Origin: Vicinamibacterales bacterium
GTDB taxonomy: Bacteria > Acidobacteriota > Vicinamibacteria > Vicinamibacterales > UBA8438
Direction: 5' to 3'
DNA: 64,000 nt
Assembly: GCA_958296065.1 (NCBI GenBank)
Contig: CATQHX010000032.1
Span: 1 to 64,000, forward strand
The notes below the pieces were generated by a model that saw only the letters and a list, made by a program, of their open reading frames with translations, ran no database searches and was not told where the DNA came from. Below are positions 58,524 through 64,000 of this stretch, in pieces. Position 1 is the stretch's first letter. The number at the start of each line of letters is the position of its first letter. The position numbers were made by a program, and so were the translations under genes.

Positions 58524-59513
58524 ATGCGACAGTCGATCAGCGTATGGGTGGTGGCGCTGGTGGCCGGCGGATTCGTAGCCGGCGCGGACCTGCAGGCGCA
58601 GGACGAGATCGAGGGGGCCAACGCGGTGCTGCCGTGGGCCTACGTGCTCAACGATCCCGCCGCGAGCACCGAGGCGCCCGATCCCGACGAGGTGGTTACG
58701 GTGCCCGGCTCCAGCGTGTCGATGCCGCGCTCGGCCATCAACATTGACAACGGCCCGCCCGACTGGCATCCCGACCGCCATCCGCCGATGCCGGAGGTCG
58801 TGGCGAAGGGCGGGGGAGAAGGGGTCGTCGCCTGCGGCTACTGCCACCTGCCGAACGGCCAGGGCAAGCCGGAGAACGCGGGCGTCGCCGGCCAGCCGTA
58901 CGAGTATCTGGTGCAGCAGATGACGGATTGGCGCAACGGCCGGCGCCGGCCCGGCGAGCCGCGCATGGGGCCGCCTTCGTTCATGGAGCGGATCGGACTG
59001 GCGGCCAGCGACGAGGAGGCGCGGATCGCGGCCGAGTACTTCTCGTCCATCGACTTCAAGCCGTGGGTCCGCGTGGTCGAGACCGACTCGGTGCCCAACA
59101 CGCGCTTCGCGGGCTGGATCCACGAGGTGGTCGAGGGCGGCGGCGCGGAGCCGATCGGCACGCGGGTGGTGGAGACGCCGGTGAACCTGACGTTGACCAA
59201 GCTGCGCGACGACTCCTCCGGCTTCATCGCCTACGTGCCGTATGGCGCGGTGGCGCGCGGCCGTGCGATCGTGACCACGGGCGGGGCCAACTCCGTGGCG
59301 TGCACCGTCTGCCATGGCGACGACCTGCGCGGCATCGGCCCGGTGCCGGCGCTGGCCGGCCGCTCGCCGAGCTACATGGCGCGGCAGCTCTACGACCTGC
59401 AGACCGGGATGCGCGACGGCGCGTGGTCCGATCTGATGGACGCCGCGGTGAAGAACCTCACCGTGAAGGACATCGTGGACATCGTGGCCTACACGGCCAG
59501 CCTGGAGCCGTAG
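58524..59513 (+). CDS. Secreted dihaem cytochrome c protein
   Basis: A 329-residue exported cytochrome with two c-type haem sites, CGYCH (Cys104-His108) and CTVCH (Cys260-His264), each starting a cytochrome-c-like half (the second followed by GDDLRGIGPVPALAGRSPSY). The signal peptide is residues 1-26, ending LQAQ. The two-domain plan resembles periplasmic electron carriers. It is followed on the same strand by a hydrolase and a large monohaem propeller protein. ATG 58524 has GAGGAGG six bases upstream; the frame extends further upstream without family similarity. Confidence 0.9.
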   Translation: MRQSISVWVVALVAGGFVAGADLQAQDEIEGANAVLPWAYVLNDPAASTEAPDPDEVVTVPGSSVSMPRSAINIDNGPPDWHPDRHPPMPEVVAKGGGEGVVACGYCHLPNGQGKPENAGVAGQPYEYLVQQMTDWRNGRRRPGEPRMGPPSFMERIGLAASDEEARIAAEYFSSIDFKPWVRVVETDSVPNTRFAGWIHEVVEGGGAEPIGTRVVETPVNLTLTKLRDDSSGFIAYVPYGAVARGRAIVTTGGANSVACTVCHGDDLRGIGPVPALAGRSPSYMARQLYDLQTGMRDGAWSDLMDAAVKNLTVKDIVDIVAYTASLEP

Positions 59514-59581
59514 GACAGCGGTCGGGCACGGGCGGCCGCTACAGCCGAAGATCGTCCCGGTGCGACGGTCAGGGCCGTAGA

Positions 59582-59680
59582 CCGCCGCCTGTCCCGCGGT
59601 CCCGACTGCCCCGACAACGGTCATGGTCGTAACCGCCGCCTGTCCCGCGGCCCCGACTGCCCCGATAACCGCACACGGGC
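59582..59680. repeat. 51-bp tandem duplication in an intergenic region
   Basis: The sequence beginning CCGCCGCCTGTCCCGCGG occurs at 59582 and again at 59633, with a few substitutions in the second copy. It lies between the dihaem cytochrome and the hydrolase and is non-coding. Confidence 0.8.
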
Positions 59681-59719
59681 CGTCCTGCCGCGAGTGGTCC
59701 CTCCGTCCCGAGTTCCGGG

Positions 59720-60616
59720 ATGTATGACATGCCGGCGCAGACGGTCACTACCTCCGACGGCGTGCAGCTCCACACGGAATCGGTGGGCCGCGGCGATGCC
59801 ATCCTGTTCGTTCACGAGTACGCGGGCGATCACCGGAGCTGGGAGCCGCAGGTGCGGCGGTTCTCGCGCAGTCATCTCTGCATCACCTATGCGGCCCGGG
59901 GCTATTCTCCGTCACAGGTGCCGGCCGATGCGGGCGCCTACTCGCAGCAGCACGCCGTGGACGACGCGCTCGCCGTGCTGGAAGGACTCGGTGTCGAGGA
60001 AGCCGACGTCATCGGCATCTCGATGGGCGGCTTCGCCGGGCTCCATCTGGCGATGCAGCACCCCCCGCGGGTCCGGTCGCTGGTGATCGCCGGAACCGGC
60101 TATGGGGCCCATCCCTCGGAAGCGGCGCGCTTTCGCGACGAGTGCGAGGCCATCGCCCGGCTGATTGAGGAGTCGGGGATGGAGTCGTTCGCGCAACGGT
60201 ACCTGTCCGGGCCGGCGCGGGTGCAGTTCCGGAACAAGGATCCGCGCGGGTGGGAGGAGCTGGTACGCCAGTTGGGAGAGCACCCCGTGGACGGAGCCGT
60301 GCGCACGATGCGCGGCGTGCAGCGGGCGCGGCCGTCGCTGTATGCGCTGGAAGCGGAGCTGGCCGCAATCGAAGCGCCGGTGCTGATCCTGGCGGGCGAC
60401 GAAGATGACGGCTGTCTCGAGACCAGCCTGTGGCTGAAGCACGTCATCCCCCGCAGCGGCCTCGCCGTCCTCCCGAAGTCCGGCCACACGTTGAACCTGG
60501 AAGAGCCCGACCTCGTGAACGCGTCCATCGCGGACTTCCTGGGCCGAGTCGCGGCCGGGGCGTGGGGACCGCGCGACCCGCGCGCCACGCCGGGGGCCAT
60601 CACCGGCATCTCGTAA
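59720..60616 (+). CDS. Alpha/beta-fold hydrolase
   Basis: A 298-residue soluble hydrolase. The nucleophilic Ser is in GISMGGFAG (about residue 96), preceded by the N-terminal LFVHEYAGDHRSWE oxyanion region. The acid is likely in LILAGDEDDG and the catalytic His in LPKSGHTLNLEEP. The sequence resembles the alpha/beta hydrolase (esterase, lactonase or haloperoxidase-like) class; the substrate is unknown. There is no signal peptide. The start may be ATG 59720 or 59729 (MPAQ). Confidence 0.9.
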   Translation: MYDMPAQTVTTSDGVQLHTESVGRGDAILFVHEYAGDHRSWEPQVRRFSRSHLCITYAARGYSPSQVPADAGAYSQQHAVDDALAVLEGLGVEEADVIGISMGGFAGLHLAMQHPPRVRSLVIAGTGYGAHPSEAARFRDECEAIARLIEESGMESFAQRYLSGPARVQFRNKDPRGWEELVRQLGEHPVDGAVRTMRGVQRARPSLYALEAELAAIEAPVLILAGDEDDGCLETSLWLKHVIPRSGLAVLPKSGHTLNLEEPDLVNASIADFLGRVAAGAWGPRDPRATPGAITGIS

Positions 60617-60637
60617 TCGCCACGTCCGGGGCGTTCC

Positions 60638-60785
60638 GCGCCGCGGACTCCCGGCGCGCCATCCTCGCCACCCCCTTCACGCCGCAGGCTCGGGGCGCAT
60701 CGTCCGCGCCGGTGGCTCTCCCGCGCCGCGGACTCCCGGCCGTTCGTCGTCCGCTTGCGCGCTCTCGGCGCCGCGGACTCCCGGC
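60638..60785. repeat. Triplicated 18-mer in an intergenic region
   Basis: GCGCCGCGGACTCCCGGC occurs at 60638-60655, 60723-60740 and 60768-60785. The spacings (85 and 45 bases) are unequal, so it is a dispersed local repeat and not a tandem array. A related GGCGCGGACTCCCAGC occurs near 16948, beside the partial dispersed repeat D. Function is unknown; it could be a protein-binding site. Confidence 0.75.
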
Positions 60786-60857
60786 AGGAACCTCCGCTTT
60801 GCGTAGACTGCAGGGGGTGACATGATGGGCGCACGCTCCACATCGAGGAGGTTGGAC

Positions 60858-63032
60858 ATGGCGCGCAGTGTGTTGTCTTCGAGCAGGCTCGGGTTCGCGG
60901 CGGCCGTCGTCACGTTGTCGCTCGTCGCCGTGCTTGCCGGTCAGGCGCCCGGCGGGGAGATTGCGATGGACGGCGACGATATCGCCGGCGTCGTGACTGG
61001 CCCCGACGGTCCCGAGGCCGGTGTCTGGGTGATCGCGGAAACAGGCGATCTGCCCACCCGTCACGTCAAGATTGTCGTGACGGATGACGAGGGACGCTAC
61101 CTTCTCCCCGATCTGCCGCAGGCCGCCTACGAGGTGTGGGTGCGCGGCTACGGCCTGGTCGACTCCGAGAAGGTGCGGGCGGAGCCGGGCGCGCGGCTCG
61201 ATCTGACGGCGGTCCCTGCCCCCGACGCCGCGGCGGCGGCCGAGTACTACCCCGCCCAGGACTGGTTCGCGCTGCTCGAGGTCCCGGGGCCGGACGAGTT
61301 CCCGGGCACGGGGACAGCCGGGAACGGCATCTCGCCGGACATCGAGTCCCAGGGCGAGTGGATTCGCTCGGTGGTCAACACGGACGGCTGCACCGGCTGC
61401 CACGCGCTGGGGAACAAGGCCACGCGGGAGATCCCCGAGGCGCTCGGCGACTTCGATTCGCATTTCGCCGCCTGGGATCGCCGCGTGCAGTCCGGACAGG
61501 CGGGCGCCACCATGGACGCGCGGCTGGCCGTGGTCGGTCGCGACCGCGCGCTGGCGATGTATGCCGACTGGACCGACCGCATCCAGGCGGGCGAGTACCC
61601 GATGACGCCGCCGCCCCGGCCGCGGGGCGTGGAGCGCAACGTCGTCGTGAGCCTGTGGGACTGGTCGGATCCGGAAGCCTACATGCACGACCTGATCTCG
61701 GCCGACAAGCGCGACCCGACCGTCAACGCGAACGGTCCGGTCTACGGCGCCCCGGAGAACAGCACGGACGACATGCCGGTCGTGGACCCGAACACGCACA
61801 TGGCCAGCGTGGTGCCGCTGCAGGTGCGCGACGCTGACACGCCGAGCTCGGCGGCGACCCTGCCCAAGATGCCGTCGCCCTACTGGGGTGACGAGGTCAT
61901 CTGGCACAGCCGCAGCGTCGCCCACAGCTTCGCCATGGACAGCCGGGCGCGCGTCTGGATTGCCGCCCGGGTGCGAGCGGCCGAGACCCCGGCCTTCTGC
62001 GGGCCGGGGTCGAGCCACCCGTCCGCGCAGGCGTTCCCCATCGAGCGGAGCAACCGCCAGGTCCAGATGTACGACCCCGAGACGGGGGAGGTCACCACCG
62101 TCAACACCTGCTTCGGGACGCATCACCTGAACTTCGCCTACGACGACAAGCTGTGGTTCTGCGGCAGCGGACCGGTGGTCGCCTGGTTCGACACGACGGT
62201 GTTCGACGAGACCGGCGACGAGGAGCTGGCGCAGGGCTGGACGGTGCAGGTGCTCGACACCAACGGCAACGGCCGGCGGGACGAGTACACCGAGCCGGGC
62301 GAGCCGATCGATCCCGCGCAGGACGCGCGGATCGAGCGCGGCTTTTACGGCGTCGCGCCGAGTCCGCTGGACGGATCGATCTGGGGTTCCACCCTGGGGT
62401 TCCCGGGCGGGCTCGTGCGGCTCGTGCCGGGCGACGATCCGGTGAATACCGCGCTGGTGGAGTTCTACGAGGTGCCGTGGAACGCCTCCGACGCGCAGGT
62501 TCAAGGATTCTCGCCGCGCGGCATGGACGTCGACAGCGACGGCGTCGTCTGGACGGTGCTGGCGAGCGGCCACTTCGCGAGCTTCGACCGTACCAAGTGC
62601 GCCGGTCCGCTCAACGGGCCTGACGCCACCGGCCGGCACTGCGCGGAAGGTTGGGCGCTCTACCAGTTCCCGGGACCGAACTTCAAGGGGGCGGTGGATT
62701 CCGGGGCCGCCGAGTCGGCGTACTACAACTTCACGGACCGGTTCGACCTGCTGGGGCTCGGCGAGAACATCCCGCTGGCGACCGGCAACCTGTCCGAGGG
62801 CGTGCTGGCGCTGGTGGACGGCGAGTTCCACAACTTCCGCGTGCCCTACCCGCTGGGGAGCTTCTTCGGCAAGGGGCTGGACGGGCGGATCGACGACCCC
62901 GATACCGGCTGGAAGGGCCGCGGGATCTGGACGACGTCCGGGAGCCGGACCCCGTTCCACGCCGAGGGCGGGACGGAACGCGTGGCGCCGGTCTTCAAGT
63001 TCCAGGTGCGGCCGGACCCGCTGGCGCACTAG
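60858..63032 (+). CDS. Large secreted monohaem protein with regulatory-like and propeller domains
   Basis: A 724-residue exported protein with a signal peptide (residues 1-30). An N-terminal carboxypeptidase-regulatory-like beta domain (about residues 42-120, IAGVVTGPDGPEAGVWVIAE) is followed by a haem motif CTGCH (Cys178-His182). A long propeller of the streptogramin-lyase type comes next (for example VQMYDPETGEVTTVN and SPLDGSIWGSTLGFPGGLVR). It is plausibly an electron-transfer or dehydrogenase-linked protein. ATG 60858 has GAGGAGG six bases upstream; the frame also has an ATG at 60822, which is less supported. It belongs in a group with the cytochrome at 58524. Confidence 0.87.
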   Translation: MARSVLSSSRLGFAAAVVTLSLVAVLAGQAPGGEIAMDGDDIAGVVTGPDGPEAGVWVIAETGDLPTRHVKIVVTDDEGRYLLPDLPQAAYEVWVRGYGLVDSEKVRAEPGARLDLTAVPAPDAAAAAEYYPAQDWFALLEVPGPDEFPGTGTAGNGISPDIESQGEWIRSVVNTDGCTGCHALGNKATREIPEALGDFDSHFAAWDRRVQSGQAGATMDARLAVVGRDRALAMYADWTDRIQAGEYPMTPPPRPRGVERNVVVSLWDWSDPEAYMHDLISADKRDPTVNANGPVYGAPENSTDDMPVVDPNTHMASVVPLQVRDADTPSSAATLPKMPSPYWGDEVIWHSRSVAHSFAMDSRARVWIAARVRAAETPAFCGPGSSHPSAQAFPIERSNRQVQMYDPETGEVTTVNTCFGTHHLNFAYDDKLWFCGSGPVVAWFDTTVFDETGDEELAQGWTVQVLDTNGNGRRDEYTEPGEPIDPAQDARIERGFYGVAPSPLDGSIWGSTLGFPGGLVRLVPGDDPVNTALVEFYEVPWNASDAQVQGFSPRGMDVDSDGVVWTVLASGHFASFDRTKCAGPLNGPDATGRHCAEGWALYQFPGPNFKGAVDSGAAESAYYNFTDRFDLLGLGENIPLATGNLSEGVLALVDGEFHNFRVPYPLGSFFGKGLDGRIDDPDTGWKGRGIWTTSGSRTPFHAEGGTERVAPVFKFQVRPDPLAH

Positions 63033-63114
63033 AGGAAGTCCGCGGCGACCGACTTTCGGCGATACGCGGTTTGCATCGCTCTGATTGATCCGTCAGGAGA
63101 CGTCCGACCGACGT

Positions 63115-63579
63115 TCAAAACCCGAACCCCATGACGTACATGGCGGTACCCGTGGCCGACGAGAGGCACAGGCCCACGAAGGCGAGCTTGCCCCAGCGCC
63201 GGTGCGTCCGGCCGAAGGGGCCGGGGAGAGTGTCGGAGTAGCGGCGCCACGACAGCGTCGCCAGCCAGCACCAGATGATGAACGTGGGGATGGCGACCGC
63301 GAGGTGCACGACGAAGAGGGCGATCAGCGGCGGCCCGTACAGGGAACTCGCTCGGTAGGCGTCCCCGGCGCCGCCGAACCGGATACTGATCTCCAGCATC
63401 AGGACGCCCACGATCGCGGCCGCCAGGAGGCCGGCCTGGAGGTTGCGGTGCTCGTGGTGCCGGCGCTGCGCCGCGAGGCGAAGCGCGTAGACCATCAGGA
63501 ACGGGGCGAGGACGAAGAAGACGATCGCGAGATCGATGAAGGCGTCCGCCCGCGTGCCGAGAAAGCCGGTGGTTGGCAT
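63115..63579 (-). CDS. DUF420 membrane protein
   Basis: A 154-residue integral membrane protein with four hydrophobic helices. The arrangement, with a conserved H-rich cytoplasmic loop (AAQRRHHEHRNLQAG) and a later HLAVAIPTFIIW helix, matches DUF420 proteins, which are found beside cytochrome-oxidase assembly genes. It lies convergent with the haem-containing propeller gene. It may support respiratory electron transfer, but the role is unproven. Confidence 0.85.
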   Translation of the reverse strand: MPTTGFLGTRADAFIDLAIVFFVLAPFLMVYALRLAAQRRHHEHRNLQAGLLAAAIVGVLMLEISIRFGGAGDAYRASSLYGPPLIALFVVHLAVAIPTFIIWCWLATLSWRRYSDTLPGPFGRTHRRWGKLAFVGLCLSSATGTAMYVMGFGF

Positions 63580-63586
63580 TCGTACC

Positions 63587-63883
63587 TCATTCCGCCCGTA
63601 ACGCCGTCGCAGGGGCTACCCGGACGGCGCGACCCGCCGGCAGCGCGTGCGCCAGTGCCCCGCCGGCCAACAGCACGACAAACGCACCGCTCCAGGCGAG
63701 CGCGTCTCCCGCGTCTATATCGAACAGGACCCCAGCGGTGGCCCGGGCCGCCGCGAACGCCGCCACCGAGCCAGTGACCGCGCCAACGGCTACGACGGCG
63801 GTGCCCTGGCGAACTACCAGCAACTGTACATCACGCTGCGTGGCGCCGAGCGCGGACGACGCCGATAATCGGCGGGAAACCAA
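63587..63883 (-). pseudogene. C-terminal stump of an FtsX/ADOP-type permease
   Basis: About 98 codons that end with the family-typical RVAPATALRAE. The segment RRLSASSALGATQRDVQLLVVRQG keeps the cytoplasmic-loop pattern of ADOP and MacB permeases, with two or three membrane helices after it. The open frame starts at TTG 63883; upstream sequence in the same frame is Pro/Arg-rich and unlike a permease, so the N-terminal 700-800 residues are missing. It is the second such stump in the window. Confidence 0.65.
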
Positions 63884-64000
63884 GGGCCGAGGCGCCGGAT
63901 TGGAGCCGGCTATTCCGGCCCGTTGGATTGCCTGACGGCGGATGCTCGGCCGGAGGGCTTGGAGGGGCCATGTCCGTAACGGGATGCGGGACCGTCGCCG

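Noticed and set aside
63884..64000. tRNA-like sequence at the right edge
   Set aside because: A short inverted repeat is visible, but there is no cloverleaf with TTC arm and anticodon stem; no tRNA was found anywhere in the window.

Overview
The window is about 64 kb of very GC-rich DNA, densely coded on both strands, with no rRNA or tRNA gene and no CRISPR array that I can see. Three full-length and two truncated macrolide-exporter-type permeases of the ADOP class (described from Acidobacteria), five outer PQQ-like beta-propeller proteins, DUF5916 and DUF3604 proteins, BlaR1-TonB fusions, secreted sulfatases and many CxxCH secreted proteins together suggest an Acidobacteriota genome, probably Vicinamibacteria-like. 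This assignment is inference from gene content; no marker gene is present.

Layout. 1-6.3 kb: the 3' part of an OmpR-type response regulator, an AAA-ATPase-like/PD-(D/E)XK protein, a membrane PQQ-like propeller protein, a small tail-anchored protein and an FG-GAP/VCBS propeller protein. 6.6-12.5 kb: sulfatase, metallo-beta-lactamase-fold hydrolase, DUF3604 lipoprotein and a parvulin-type PPIase. 12.7-14.4 kb: an accessory patch with a hipB-like gene followed by a broken hipA, a complete antitoxin/PIN-toxin pair and a YciI remnant. 14.5-16.9 kb: an ECF sigma, anti-sigma, DUF4097 operon. 17-23.2 kb: SRPBCC protein, nitroreductase, second sulfatase, a DUF4143 ATPase and an amidase. 23.3-32 kb: a minus-strand run of PadR regulator, two ADOP permeases, an ABC ATPase and an ABC-2 type permease, with a PIN-toxin remnant at its downstream end and a palindrome in front of padR. 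32.2-34.8 kb: BlaI repressor and a BlaR1-like peptidase fused to a TonB C-terminal domain. 35-41 kb: AbrB/PIN module, RNA ligase, two more PQQ-like propellers, a small secreted protein and a MazEF-like module. 41-50 kb: a membrane MutS paralogue, a monohaem secreted protein, a second small coiled-coil/membrane protein, DUF5916, MsrB, another PQQ-like propeller and a VTT-domain membrane protein. 50.3-54 kb: an Fpg-family DNA glycosylase that appears to start at CTG, and an operon of ECF sigma, membrane-anchored TlpA-like thioredoxin and PQQ-like propeller. 54-58.3 kb: a third ADOP permease, the C-terminal stump of a fourth, and a TA module next to the break. 58.5-64 kb: dihaem cytochrome, alpha/beta hydrolase, a large secreted monohaem propeller protein, DUF420 membrane protein and another ADOP C-terminal stump.

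How it fits together. Most products are exported or membrane proteins: degradative hydrolases (sulfatases, amidase, MBL hydrolase), redox proteins (cytochromes, TlpA, MsrB, nitroreductase) and propellers, controlled by dedicated regulators (two ECF sigma systems, BlaI/BlaR1, PadR). Scattered between them are four complete-looking toxin-antitoxin pairs and two TA remnants, with gene truncations beside several of them. A dispersed repeat of about 100 bp with two hairpins occurs four times between genes, and several short tandem repeats lie in or beside genes. The observations I consider most worth following are the sigma-thioredoxin-propeller operon, the CTG-initiated zincless Fpg, the dispersed double-hairpin repeat and the 14-bp repeat in front of the FG-GAP gene.
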